Source of the DNA: Spirochaetaceae bacterium
GTDB taxonomy: Bacteria; Spirochaetota; Spirochaetia; SZUA-6; Bin103
Direction of reading: 5' to 3'
Length of the DNA stretch: 27,893 bases
Assembly: GCA_026710565.1 (NCBI GenBank)
Contig: JAPOQV010000324.1
Coordinates: forward strand, 1 to 27,893
The translations under genes and the position numbers were made by a program. Shown here in pieces: positions 7,391-15,342 of the stretch. The notes under the pieces are model-generated. The model was given only the letters and a program-made list of their open reading frames with translations. It was not told where the DNA came from and ran no database searches. Each line of letters begins with the position of its first letter. The first letter of the stretch is position 1.

Positions 7391-10114
7391 GTGAACGACG
7401 ACCGGCGGCTGTTCCTGATCGACGGCATGCCGATCGTCTATCAGGCCTATTTCGTCTTCCTCTCCAATCCGCGCCTGACCTCGCGCGGGGTCAACACGTC
7501 GGCCGCGTTCGGCTACACCAACTCGCTGGTCAAGATCATCGAGGAGGAGCAGCCCACGCACATGGCGGTGGTGTTCGACGCCGCGGGCCGCAACCGCCGC
7601 CATGACGAGTACGGCGAGTACAAGGCGCAGCGGGAGAAGGCTCCGGAGGAGATGCTGGACTCGCTCGGCGACGTGCACGCCATCACCGAGGCGCTGCGCA
7701 TCCCGGAGATCACGTGGCCCGGCGCGGAGGCCGACGACGTCATCGGCACCATCGCCGCGCAGGCGGAGGCGGCCGGCTTCCACACGTGGCTGATGACCCC
7801 CGACAAGGACTTGGCGCAGGTCGTCACCGACCGCACCACGCTCTATCGGGTCAGCCGCACGCCCGGCAGCCCGGCGTCGATCCTGGGACCGGCCGAGGTA
7901 CGAGAGCGCTGGGGCGTCGCCGACGTGGCGCAGGTGGTCGACGTGCTGGCGCTGGTGGGAGACACGGTCGACAACATCCCCGGCGTCCCGGGCATCGGCG
8001 ACAAGACCGCGCAGAAGCTTCTGGCGCGGTTCGGGACGGTCGAGGAGTTGATCGCGCACGCGGGCGACCTCAAGGGCAAGCAGCGCGAACGGGTCGAGCA
8101 GTACGCGGAACAGGCGCTCCTGTCCAAGCGCCTCGCGACCATCGACCTGGACGTGCCGGTGGACGTGGACCTGGAGAGCTTCGCGCGGCTCGACCCTGAC
8201 CACGATGCGACCATCGCCATCTTCGACCGGCTGGAGTTCCGGCTGCTCAAGGAGCGGCTGTTCCGGGACGCCGGCGACGACTCCCCGGCAGCGCGCGGCA
8301 TGGCAACCATCGGCGACACCGCCCACGACTACCGGGTGGCCGCCACCGCGGCGGAACGGCGGGAGTTGGCCGCCGGGCTGCTCGCGGGGGACGGAGTGGC
8401 GATCGACCTGCAGAGCACGGGGACGGATCCCAAGCGCGCCCGGATCGTCGGCGTCGCCTTCTCCGCAGCGCCGCACACGGCGACCTTCGTGCCGTTCCCG
8501 GCTGACGATGCGGGTTACGCACAGGCGCTCGACGACCTGCGGCCGGTGTTCGAGTCGGAGGCGATGACCAAGGTCGGCCACTATCTCAAGCACGCCATGA
8601 GCGTTCTGGCCTGGCACGGCGTGGGGCTGGCCGGCACGGTGCGCGACACGCACGTCACCCACAGCCTCATCGACCAGGAGGGGCGCCATCGCCTGGAGCA
8701 GCTCGCCGAGCGCTACCTGGACTACTCGCCGATCCCGCTCTCCTCGCTGGTGGGCGAGGACGGCAAGGACCAGTTGCCGCTGCTGGAGGCCGACCCGCAG
8801 CGCCTGGCCGACTACGCCGCCGAGCGGGCGGACGTGGCCCTGCGCCTGCAGGCCGCACTCGCCGCGGAGCTGGCCGACGCCGAGTACGAGGGCGTCTGCC
8901 ACGACATCGAAAGCCCGCTGATCGGGGTGCTGGTGGAGATGGAGCACGCCGGGGTCACCGTCGACGTCGACGTGCTGCACGAATACGCGGACCAGCTCGG
9001 CGCCGAGATCGCGGCGCTGGAGCAGGGCATCTACGAGTCGGCGGGAGGCGAGTTCAACCTCAATTCGCCCAAGCAGCTCGGCGAGATCCTGTTCGACCGG
9101 CTGCAGATCGACCCCAACCCGAAGAAGACCCGCACCGGCCAGTACATGACCAACGAGCAGCAGCTCTCCCGCTACGCCGACCGCCACCCGATGATCCCGA
9201 TGCTGCTCGACTACCGCATCGTGCAGAAGCTCAAGTCCACCTACGTCGACACGCTGCCGGCGGCGGTGTTCGAGCGCACCGGCCGCATCCATACCACCTT
9301 CAACCAGTTGGTGGCCGCCACCGGGCGGCTGAACTCGGAAGGACCGAACCTGCAGAACATCCCGATCCGCACGGACAAGGGGCGGGAGATCCGCCGGGCC
9401 TTCGTACCGCCCGGCCCCGACTACCTGCTGCTGTCGGCCGACTACTCGCAGATCGAGCTGCGCATCCTGGCATCCATCGCGGGCGAAGAGTCGATGCTGG
9501 AGGACCTGAGCAGCGACGTGGACATCCATGCCGCGACCGCGTCACGCGTGTACGGCGTGCCGCTGGACCAGGTCACGCTGGAGATGCGCAGCAAGTCCAA
9601 GATGGTCAACTACGGCATCGCCTACGGCATGTCCTCATTCGGACTGGCGCAGCGGTTGCGCATCGCGCGCAAGGAGGCGGGCCAGATCATCGAGCGCTAC
9701 TTCACCCAGTACCCGAAGATCCGCGGCTACATGGACGAGGCGATCGCGTTCGCGCACGCCGCCGAGTACGTGCAGACCCTGAAGGGCCGGCGCCGATTCC
9801 TGCGCGACATCAACTCCCGCAACCGCACCGCGCGCGCGGCCGCGGAGCGCATCGCCATCAACGCCCCGATCCAGGGCACCGCCGCCGACATGATCAAGAT
9901 CGCCATGATCGACATCGCCCGTGAGCTGAAGCGGCGGCGCCTGCGCACGCAGATGATCCTGCAGGTGCACGACGAGCTGGTGTTCGACCTGCACCGCGAC
10001 GAGCGCGAGGAGGTGGTGCCGCTGGTGCACGACCTGATGCGCGATGCGCTGCCTCTGGCCGCCCCGATCGAGGTCGAGATCGGCGTCGGCTCCGACTGGC
10101 TCAGCGCCCATTGA
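7391..10114 (+). CDS. polA: DNA polymerase I with degenerate 3'-5' exonuclease domain
   Basis: This 907-aa protein is predicted to fill gaps and remove RNA primers. Its 5' nuclease domain (1 to about 290) is intact (TPDKDLAQ, GDTVDNIPGVPGIGDKTA). The proofreading domain is present but eroded: exo I reads IDLQSTG (D339 kept, usual Glu is Q341), exo II reads HYLKHA (usual Asp is A402), and exo III reads YAAERAD (Y475 kept, usual Asp is R479). The polymerase domain is complete: motif A SADYSQIELRILA (about 682), O-helix KSKMVNYGIAYGMS, and motif C VHDELVFD (859-866). The O-helix has Tyr741 where E. coli has Phe762. The GTG start, 4 nt after ilvN, gives the normal N-terminus and is preceded by GGGGAAG. 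Confidence 0.95.
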   Translation: MNDDRRLFLIDGMPIVYQAYFVFLSNPRLTSRGVNTSAAFGYTNSLVKIIEEEQPTHMAVVFDAAGRNRRHDEYGEYKAQREKAPEEMLDSLGDVHAITEALRIPEITWPGAEADDVIGTIAAQAEAAGFHTWLMTPDKDLAQVVTDRTTLYRVSRTPGSPASILGPAEVRERWGVADVAQVVDVLALVGDTVDNIPGVPGIGDKTAQKLLARFGTVEELIAHAGDLKGKQRERVEQYAEQALLSKRLATIDLDVPVDVDLESFARLDPDHDATIAIFDRLEFRLLKERLFRDAGDDSPAARGMATIGDTAHDYRVAATAAERRELAAGLLAGDGVAIDLQSTGTDPKRARIVGVAFSAAPHTATFVPFPADDAGYAQALDDLRPVFESEAMTKVGHYLKHAMSVLAWHGVGLAGTVRDTHVTHSLIDQEGRHRLEQLAERYLDYSPIPLSSLVGEDGKDQLPLLEADPQRLADYAAERADVALRLQAALAAELADAEYEGVCHDIESPLIGVLVEMEHAGVTVDVDVLHEYADQLGAEIAALEQGIYESAGGEFNLNSPKQLGEILFDRLQIDPNPKKTRTGQYMTNEQQLSRYADRHPMIPMLLDYRIVQKLKSTYVDTLPAAVFERTGRIHTTFNQLVAATGRLNSEGPNLQNIPIRTDKGREIRRAFVPPGPDYLLLSADYSQIELRILASIAGEESMLEDLSSDVDIHAATASRVYGVPLDQVTLEMRSKSKMVNYGIAYGMSSFGLAQRLRIARKEAGQIIERYFTQYPKIRGYMDEAIAFAHAAEYVQTLKGRRRFLRDINSRNRTARAAAERIAINAPIQGTAADMIKIAMIDIARELKRRRLRTQMILQVHDELVFDLHRDEREEVVPLVHDLMRDALPLAAPIEVEIGVGSDWLSAH

Positions 10115-10202
10115 GCTCTGCTCAATCGGCCCACTGAGCTCTGCTCAGTCGGCCCACTGAGCAGAGCTCAGTCGCGACACTGAACTGGGCTCAGTCGCTC
10201 AC
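10112..10202. repeat. Four-copy 23-bp tandem repeat between polA and the Sel1 gene
   Basis: Units start at 10112, 10135, 10158 and 10181. Each follows the pattern TGA(G/A)C...GCTCA(A/G)TCG...CAC with a period of 23 (last copy 22). The first two copies have the core TGAGCTCTGCTCA, while the third has its exact reverse complement, TGAGCAGAGCTCA. The polA stop codon lies in unit 1 and the stop of the convergent Sel1 gene lies in unit 4, so the whole intergenic space is made of the repeat. Confidence 0.85.
10133..10172. terminator. 17-bp perfect hairpin, probable bidirectional terminator or mRNA 3' stabiliser
   Basis: Bases 10133-10149 (ACTGAGCTCTGCTCAGT) are exactly complementary to 10156-10172, leaving a 6-nt loop (CGGCCC). 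The hairpin starts 18 nt after the polA stop and ends 26 nt before the end of the convergent gene, so it can fold in both transcripts. No T-run follows on either strand, so it is not a classical intrinsic terminator. Blocking exonucleases or Rho-assisted termination are possible roles. The pairing is seen directly and the role is inferred. Confidence 0.6.
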
Positions 10203-11728
10203 TGGGTGGCGCCGGCGGGTAGCGTGATCGCGTCAGGCGTTGGCTGCCACTCCCGCGCCAGGCGCCTGGCCTCCGCCAGCAGGGCCGGGGAGAGACGGGC
10301 GGCGACCTGATCCCGGAACCGCTCGGCCGCTTCCCGCCGCTCCGGTGACTGGAACCGCGAGGCGGCGAGCTCGTACCACAGGTGCGCCTGCGTGTCGTCC
10401 TGCTCCACGCCCAGTCCCTTGTCGTACATGTACCCGATCGAGAACTGAGCGTCGGCGGCACCCCGTTCGGCGGCGCGCTGGTACCAGGCGGCCGCTACCG
10501 CATGGTCCTGCGCAACGCCCTGCCCGGCGTAGTACATGTTGCCGATGGTGTACTGAGCCACGACGTCTCCTTGCTCGGCGGCGCGCCGGAACCACTTCGC
10601 GACTTCCCTGGTCAGGGCCGGCGGGATGTCCTCGCCCGACGTATTGGTGACGATGTACCGGGCCTCGTCGTGTCCCAGTTCGGCGGCGCGCCGGAACCAG
10701 TCCATGGCTATGGCATAGTCCTGGGAGACGCCGACGCCGACTCCGTACATGATCCCGACCCGGAACTGAGCGTCGGCGTGGCCTTCTTCGGCGATGCGCA
10801 GCAGCCACTTCGCGGCTTCGCCAAAGTCCTGAGGGACGCCCAGACCGTCGAGGTACATGGTCGCGAGCCGGGACTGAGCGTAGGCGTCACCCTGTTCGGC
10901 GGCCGCAAGGAACCACGTCGCGGCTTCGTCGTAGTCCCGGGGGACGCCCTGACCGAGATAGTAGCTGGCCCCCAGCCCGGACTGAGCGTCCGGGTCGCCC
11001 TGCTCGGCCGCCCGGCGGAACCACTTCACGGCCTCTGCCAGGTCCTGGTCCACGCCATGGCCGTCGCGATACATGAAGCCAAGCAGGGCCTGAGCGCGCA
11101 CGTGGCCCTGCGCAGCCGCGCGGCCGAGCCATGTGGCTGCCTGGGCCGTGTTCCGAGAAACGCCTGTTCCATCCAGATACATGAGTCCCAGGTAGAACTG
11201 GGCGTAGGTATAGTCCTGTTCGGCGGCCTGGAGGTACCAGGAGGCGGCCGTTGCCGGGTTCTTGGAAACGCCCCGTCCTATGTGGTACGAGACGCCGAGG
11301 TAGTACTGAGCGTAGGAATCGCCCTGATCGGCCGCCCGGCGGTACCACCGAAGCGCCTCGGCGTCACTCTGGGCGACCCCGTGGCCTTCGGCGTACATGA
11401 GTCCGAGGCTGGCCTGAGCCTCGACATCGCCCTGCTCGGCTGCCCGCGCGTACCACGTCGCCGCTTCCGCAAGGTTGCGGGAGACGCCGAGGCCCAGGTA
11501 GTGCATGACCCCGAGCCGGTACTGGGCTCCAGCGTCACCCTGTAGTGCGAGATTCCGGAATCCCCGGTACGCAGTTGCATAGTCCCCGCGTTCGTAGGCC
11601 GCGACGGACTCACTCAAGGTCTGGGCGATCGCCGGCATGGCCGCCGACGCCGCCAGCAGGACCACGAGAGCCGGGACACACACACGAAGCGCCCGCCGCG
11701 CTCCGGTCCCGATGACGCTCACTCCCAT
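10199..11728 (-). CDS. Secreted Sel1-like repeat (SLR) protein
   Basis: This 509-aa protein is built from about eleven 36-residue Sel1 repeats, starting near residue 64. The repeat pattern is AQ-x2-LG-x-MY-x2-G-x-GV...A-x2-WY-x-RAAEQGD. The ninth repeat is degenerate (GHDEARYIVTNTSGEDIPP). Such alpha-solenoids act as protein-binding scaffolds. I chose the ATG at 11728 because it gives a signal peptide: a basic start (GARRALR), a hydrophobic stretch (VPALVVLLAASAA) and an AIAQ-type cleavage site. The frame is open to 11998, but the extra 90 residues look like non-coding sequence. The export route fits an envelope or periplasmic role; the partner is unknown. It stands alone, convergent with polA. 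Confidence 0.88.
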   Translation of the reverse strand: MGVSVIGTGARRALRVCVPALVVLLAASAAMPAIAQTLSESVAAYERGDYATAYRGFRNLALQGDAGAQYRLGVMHYLGLGVSRNLAEAATWYARAAEQGDVEAQASLGLMYAEGHGVAQSDAEALRWYRRAADQGDSYAQYYLGVSYHIGRGVSKNPATAASWYLQAAEQDYTYAQFYLGLMYLDGTGVSRNTAQAATWLGRAAAQGHVRAQALLGFMYRDGHGVDQDLAEAVKWFRRAAEQGDPDAQSGLGASYYLGQGVPRDYDEAATWFLAAAEQGDAYAQSRLATMYLDGLGVPQDFGEAAKWLLRIAEEGHADAQFRVGIMYGVGVGVSQDYAIAMDWFRRAAELGHDEARYIVTNTSGEDIPPALTREVAKWFRRAAEQGDVVAQYTIGNMYYAGQGVAQDHAVAAAWYQRAAERGAADAQFSIGYMYDKGLGVEQDDTQAHLWYELAASRFQSPERREAAERFRDQVAARLSPALLAEARRLAREWQPTPDAITLPAGATQ

Positions 11729-12058
11729 CCCAACGCGATGCCCTGCGCGCCATGCTACTCGTGCCACTGCGATTGGTCCAACGAACCAGTCTGTCCCGAG
11801 CACGTCGGCGGAGTCGTCGCCATGGTGCAGGCGGTGGCTGGGCGTACCGGCGACTTCCCGCCGCGGTCGTGTTTCGCCGCCGACTTCGAGCGCTTCTCCA
11901 ACCAGAGCGGCCGGAGCGCCTTCTCGAACTGGGCGCGCAGCGTTCGATCCCGCGACCGGCATCATGCGCACCGGCCGACACCACGATGCGCGGCGCACAT
12001 CAGTACTCGTTCCGGCTGTCGCCCCGCCATGGCGGAGTGCATCCGGACTAGCGGGCAG
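11729..12058. other. 330-nt stretch without a supported gene
   Basis: This is the upstream region of the Sel1 gene and lies downstream of the SecB-like gene, both on the - strand. Open frames exist on both strands because of the high GC content, but none has a ribosome-binding site and a recognisable product. I see no convincing -35/-10 pair, no strong inverted repeat and no tRNA-like fold. Confidence 0.5.
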
Positions 12059-12529
12059 CTACGGGCTCTGTTCCGAGTTCCCCGTTCCTGACTCGCTCGG
12101 TGGGTCCGACTTGAGGACCTTGACGAGATTGGCTGACGGCACTCGAAGTCGTCCCAATCTACTTAGACCCGTTACCGACTCGATGATCCCTCGCGCCGCA
12201 CCCAGCAGCATCACGGAACCGTTGTGGACTAGCATCATAGGAGTACCCTTGTTGCCATCATCATCGGACTGGAGACGGAATACTCCACTGATTGTGAGAT
12301 CGAATGTCCGGACGTTTCCTTGAGCGGTTCGAATCCTCAGCGTCACCATGTAGGTGGGTTCGCCTTCTAATTCAGCTTCATGGACCACGGGTCGGGAAAG
12401 CGACAACGTAGGTTCCTCGAGTTCCTCCGGGCTGTCGTGAGTCTCCTCGTACTGAAGGCGCTCGACGCAGAAATGGAGGAGGCTTAGGCCGGCTCGGCCG
12501 ACCTCCTGAAGAGGGAACCCGTTAGCCAT
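12059..12529 (-). CDS. SecB-like chaperone of a toxin-antitoxin-chaperone (TAC) module
   Basis: This 156-aa protein has the length of SecB (about 155). Its C-terminal half follows the SecB pattern: a strand pair ending in LTISGVFRL, then SVMLLGAARGIIESVTGLS, which parallels SecB's LxPYARExIxxLxxR helix. RLRVPSANLVKVL then corresponds to SecB's LPPxNFxxLF segment. The N-terminal strands (LSLLHFCVERLQYE, YMVTLRIRTAQG) also fit. It lies 3 nt after the HigA-like antitoxin and has no good ribosome-binding site of its own, so it is probably coupled. In TAC modules such a chaperone binds the antitoxin's C-terminus and protects it. I infer that role from position and fold, not from a proven match; a generic SecB is less likely in this context. 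Confidence 0.72.
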   Translation of the reverse strand: MANGFPLQEVGRAGLSLLHFCVERLQYEETHDSPEELEEPTLSLSRPVVHEAELEGEPTYMVTLRIRTAQGNVRTFDLTISGVFRLQSDDDGNKGTPMMLVHNGSVMLLGAARGIIESVTGLSRLGRLRVPSANLVKVLKSDPPSESGTGNSEQSP

Positions 12530-12532
12530 CAG

Positions 12533-12922
12533 CTACGCTGCGGACGTCAGTTCCGTGGAAACCGTCTCGGGTCCAAGGGACATCTCCACACTCCCACGCA
12601 GCCTGAAAAGGTCTGACTTAGTGAACGCCTCGATGCGTGGGAGGGCGGAATCCGAATGCGCAACGGCGCTCTTCAGACGCACCTCGATTCGGCTCTCAAG
12701 CCCGATGGCGACCGCAACGAGACTCTTCAATGTGAGATTGTCATTGCCGCTGAGGATCTGGCTGATACGAGCTTTGCTCACCCCGATGGCTGCTGCCAGA
12801 GCGGTCCGAGTCAATCCCAGTTCTTCCATCCGGTCAACGATACGCTCCCCGACATCGATAGATAGAAGATCAAACTCGAACTCGGGATCGCCTTCAAAGC
12901 GTCGGACCCAACTATCGATCAC
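12533..12922 (-). CDS. HigA-like XRE-family antitoxin with C-terminal extension
   Basis: This 129-aa protein has a clear XRE helix-turn-helix (about 27-80): GLTRTALAAAIGVSKARISQ, then ILSGNDNLTLKSLVAVAIGL. After the DNA-binding domain about 45 residues remain (SALPRIEAFTKSD to TELTSAA). In TAC systems an antitoxin C-terminal tail of this kind is the chaperone-addiction (ChAD) segment, so this is the candidate SecB-binding part. The GTG start at 12922 has GGAGGG plus AAAGG upstream and overlaps the toxin's end by 11 nt. It should neutralise the HigB-like toxin and repress the operon promoter. Confidence 0.85.
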   Translation of the reverse strand: MIDSWVRRFEGDPEFEFDLLSIDVGERIVDRMEELGLTRTALAAAIGVSKARISQILSGNDNLTLKSLVAVAIGLESRIEVRLKSAVAHSDSALPRIEAFTKSDLFRLRGSVEMSLGPETVSTELTSAA

Positions 12923-13310
12923 CCTTTCCCTCCATCCTCTGTTGTGCCTCGGTAATCACTTCGCGATACGCCTCTCGTCCGGCATGTAGCGCTTGACTCG
13001 GCGTCTTCTTTGCCTTCTTGGTGAATCCATGCAGCAGTATGATTCGTCTTGCTCCCAGTGGGTCGTAGCACCAGAAGATACGCTGCTGGCCAGCCTTGAA
13101 CTCCCAGGAGTTCTCGCCCTTGAGCTTGCGGCACTTCTCTTGGTTCCGTGGCGGTCCAAGGTCGGCCGACACGGAGAGCAGAGCAGCGACTCGCTTCTGG
13201 TCTCGCAGATCAAGGGCCTCCAGATGTCCCTCGACTTGGCAGGCACGATCGCTCCGGGCATACGCGAGCACCTCATAGGCGAAACCAGCATATAACTGCT
13301 TCAGTGGCAA
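12912..13310 (-). CDS. HigB/RelE-family (Gp49-like) toxin
   Basis: This protein of about 132 aa belongs to the RelE/HigB superfamily of ribosome-dependent mRNA interferases. The pattern matches well: a helix pair over YEVLAYARSDRACQVEGHLEAL, then LGPPRNQEKCRKLKGENSWEF, QQRIFWCYDPLGARRIILL, and the hallmark HGFTKKAKKTPSQAL tail (family LLHGFxKKxxKTPxxEI). The only in-frame start after the stop at 13314-13316 that spans the domain is TTG at 13310, with GAGG upstream, so the exact start is uncertain. It is the first gene of the three-gene module and overlaps the antitoxin by 11 nt. Confidence 0.87.
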   Translation of the reverse strand: MPLKQLYAGFAYEVLAYARSDRACQVEGHLEALDLRDQKRVAALLSVSADLGPPRNQEKCRKLKGENSWEFKAGQQRIFWCYDPLGARRIILLHGFTKKAKKTPSQALHAGREAYREVITEAQQRMEGKGDR

Positions 13311-13379
13311 TAACTAAGCGCCTCAACCAGCGTGAACCCACATCGGACGACCTCTCTCGTCAGCCCCTGGGACACTCCA

Positions 13380-13408
13380 TAGTTAACCTAAGGCTTTACC
13401 GAAGTCAA
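13380..13408 (-). promoter_or_regulatory. Candidate promoter/operator of the TAC module
   Basis: On the - strand TTGACT (13408-13403) is followed after 16-17 nt by TTAACT or TAACTA. The near-palindrome TAGGTTAACTA overlaps the -10 area, a reasonable place for HigA autorepression. The -35 match is good and the -10 match is weak. The rest of 13311-13601, between the toxin and the RraA gene, shows no gene. Confidence 0.4.
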
Positions 13409-13601
13409 CACCGGGCTCGTAGTTCCGGTTCGACGTCACGGAGGTCCCGGCCATCGTTCTGGCGTGCCGCCAAGCCTCTGACCGCGCAGCGCCGGCTGTT
13501 TGGTCGCGAACAGTTCGCCGAGAACCTGTCGACGGTCGCCGTCCGAGGGGAGCACCGAGGAGAGGGCTCCCGCCACGCTACGGCTGGGACCGAGTTCGCC
13601 C

Positions 13602-14345
13602 TTAGTTCTGCCGGGCCTTCCACGCGCGGTACTGGGCGAAGGTCTCCTCGTCGGGCGGGTAGTACTTGCCGGGGGAGAGGTTCTCCTCGTCCAGGCGGCG
13701 GCGGATCCACTCCTCCAGGTCGTCGCGCTCGATGGTCGCCTGGGCGATCTCCGGCGCGATCGAGCGCGGAATGACCACCACGCCGTCGTCGTCGGCGACC
13801 AGGTAGTCGCCGGGACGGACCAGCACGCCGTCCACGGAGATCGCGTCGTTGGCGGTGTAGGGGTAGCCGAACTGCGTGCCCAGGGCCGCGGTCCTGCCCA
13901 AGCCCCAGAGCGAGACGCCGTAGTCCTTGACGGTGTCCATGTCGCGGATGCCGCCGTCGCAGATCAGGCCGTCCGCCCCGCGCTGCTTGAGCCGGAGGAA
14001 CTTGATGTCGCCGCCGACCGACATGAGCGTGCTGCGCATGGCCTCCATGACGATTACGTCGCCCGGTCCGGCCTGCTCGAATGCCACGTACTCCGCCGAC
14101 TGCTCGCCGGGCGGCTTGTCGGCCACGCCGTCCGGCCGCGCGGGGACGAAGCGGACGGTCACCGCCCGCGCCACCAGCCGAGCGCCGGGGCTCATGCTCT
14201 TCAGGTTCGGCATGAAGGTGTAGCGCGCCGCGTAGCCGGCGTGGGCCAGCGTGTCGACCACGGCGGTCGAGTTGATCAGTCGCAGCGCGGCGCGGGTCGC
14301 CTCGTCCAGAACGTGCCCGGGGGTCGGTTGGACCAGCGCCTCCAT
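13602..14345 (-). CDS. RraA-family protein (HMG/CHA aldolase-like)
   Basis: This 247-aa protein belongs to the RraA fold family, which includes 4-hydroxy-4-methyl-2-oxoglutarate aldolase / oxaloacetate decarboxylase and the RNase E regulator RraA. The signature is GADGLICDGGIRDMDTVKDY, with the Arg-Asp pair (R134, D135) that binds substrate and metal. GPGDVIVMEA and VRPGDYLVADDDGVVVIP are the other conserved strands. It is longer than RraA itself (about 160 aa) and has the C-terminal helices of the aldolase-like group. The ATG lies 4 nt after the aldolase gene, so the two are co-translated. The substrate is unknown; an aldolase or decarboxylase acting with its neighbour is my inference. Confidence 0.82.
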   Translation of the reverse strand: MEALVQPTPGHVLDEATRAALRLINSTAVVDTLAHAGYAARYTFMPNLKSMSPGARLVARAVTVRFVPARPDGVADKPPGEQSAEYVAFEQAGPGDVIVMEAMRSTLMSVGGDIKFLRLKQRGADGLICDGGIRDMDTVKDYGVSLWGLGRTAALGTQFGYPYTANDAISVDGVLVRPGDYLVADDDGVVVIPRSIAPEIAQATIERDDLEEWIRRRLDEENLSPGKYYPPDEETFAQYRAWKARQN

Positions 14346-14349
14346 CGGG

Positions 14350-15342
14350 TCAGTCCGGATTTTCCAGCGAATCGTAGAAGCGGATGATGTCGCCGCGGTG
14401 GTCGGACTCGTTGAAAGCCATGCCGGTGCGCGGGTGCTGGTTGAGCACGCCGGTCATCATGTACGGGTAGTCGAACCCCCACTTGAGCTTCTCGCGCAGC
14501 GGCTCGATGTGGTGCTGGATGCAGTGCAGGGCCGGGCGCAGGCGGAACTTGGGATTGTGCAGGAAGCTCAGCAGCAACTCCATCGGGCAGTTGCCGGCCC
14601 CGCGCCCCAGGCCGGCCATGCTCGCGTCCAGCCGGTTGGCGCCCCGGACGGTCGCCTGGATGGTGTTGGCGAAGGCGAGCTGCCGGTTGTTGTGCGCGTG
14701 CATGCCGACCAGCTTGCCGCCCTCGTCGCAGTACGGTTGAAAGATCTTCATGTAGTCGTCGATCTGCTCCGTGTACAGCGCGCCGAAACTGTCGACGATG
14801 CAGATCACCTGCACCTCGGAGCGGGCCACCAGGGCCAGCGCCTCGTGCAGCTCCCGGTCGTTCACGGTAGACAGCGCCATCAGGTTGAGGCTGGTCTCGT
14901 AGCTCTTGTCGTGGGCGTCCTTGATCATGTCCAGCGCCAGCGGGATCTGGTGGATGTAGGTGGCGATGCGGATCATGTCGATCACGCTGTCCGACTTGGG
15001 GAGGACGTCCTCCTGGTAGTCGCTCTTCTCGGCGTCGGCCATCGCCGCGATCTTCAGCGCCGTGTCGTTGTCGCCGACGATGCGGCGAACGTCGCTCTCC
15101 TGGCAGTGCTTCCACGGCCCGAATTCGCCGGGCGGGAACTGCTCGCGGGAGTTGATGTAGCCGATCTCCATGTAGTCGACACCGCCCTCGACGCACGCCT
15201 GGTACACGGCGCGCACGGTCTCGTCGCTGAACTGATGGTCGTTCATCAGTCCGCCGTCGCGGATGGTGCAGTCCAGCACCTTGATCTCCGGGCGGTACGA
15301 CACCCAACCCGCAGGTCCTGCCTGCGGCCTGCTTTCACTCAC
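14350..15342 (-). CDS. HMGL-like (DRE-TIM) aldolase
   Basis: This 330-aa TIM-barrel aldolase is of the HMG-CoA lyase / 4-hydroxy-2-oxovalerate aldolase / isopropylmalate synthase superfamily. LDCTIRDGG carries the R28-D29 pair, and [14 protein letters not shown] carries the metal-binding His pair (H215, H217). [12 protein letters not shown] is the glycine-rich loop. The GTG start at 15342 has AAAAGGAGA upstream and overlaps the aroC stop by 4 nt (GTGA); the frame continues further up only as aroC antiphase. It lacks the C-terminal DmpG communication domain and the LeuA regulatory domain. The reaction cannot be assigned. Pairing with the RraA-family gene suggests a C-C lyase or synthase step on an oxo-acid. 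Confidence 0.82.
   Translation of the reverse strand: MSESRPQAGPAGWVSYRPEIKVLDCTIRDGGLMNDHQFSDETVRAVYQACVEGGVDYMEIGYINSREQFPPGEFGPWKHCQESDVRRIVGDNDTALKIAAMADAEKSDYQEDVLPKSDSVIDMIRIATYIHQIPLALDMIKDAHDKSYETSLNLMALSTVNDRELHEALALVARSEVQVICIVDSFGALYTEQIDDYMKIFQPYCDEGGKLVGMHAHNNRQLAFANTIQATVRGANRLDASMAGLGRGAGNCPMELLLSFLHNPKFRLRPALHCIQHHIEPLREKLKWGFDYPYMMTGVLNQHPRTGMAFNESDHRGDIIRFYDSLENPD

Noticed and set aside
10112..10202. CRISPR array
   Set aside because: The repeats are directly adjacent with no unique spacers between them and are partly palindromic; no cas genes are present.
11729..11998. 90-residue N-terminal extension of the Sel1 protein
   Set aside because: The internal ATG at 11728 yields a clean signal peptide; the extension has no homology-like pattern and would bury that signal.
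11729..12091. Open + strand frames upstream of the Sel1 gene, including a Cys-rich N-terminus (MPCAPCYSCHCDW)
   Set aside because: No ribosome-binding site, no recognisable domain, and the frame runs into the SecB-like gene on the other strand. It looks like a GC-driven open frame.
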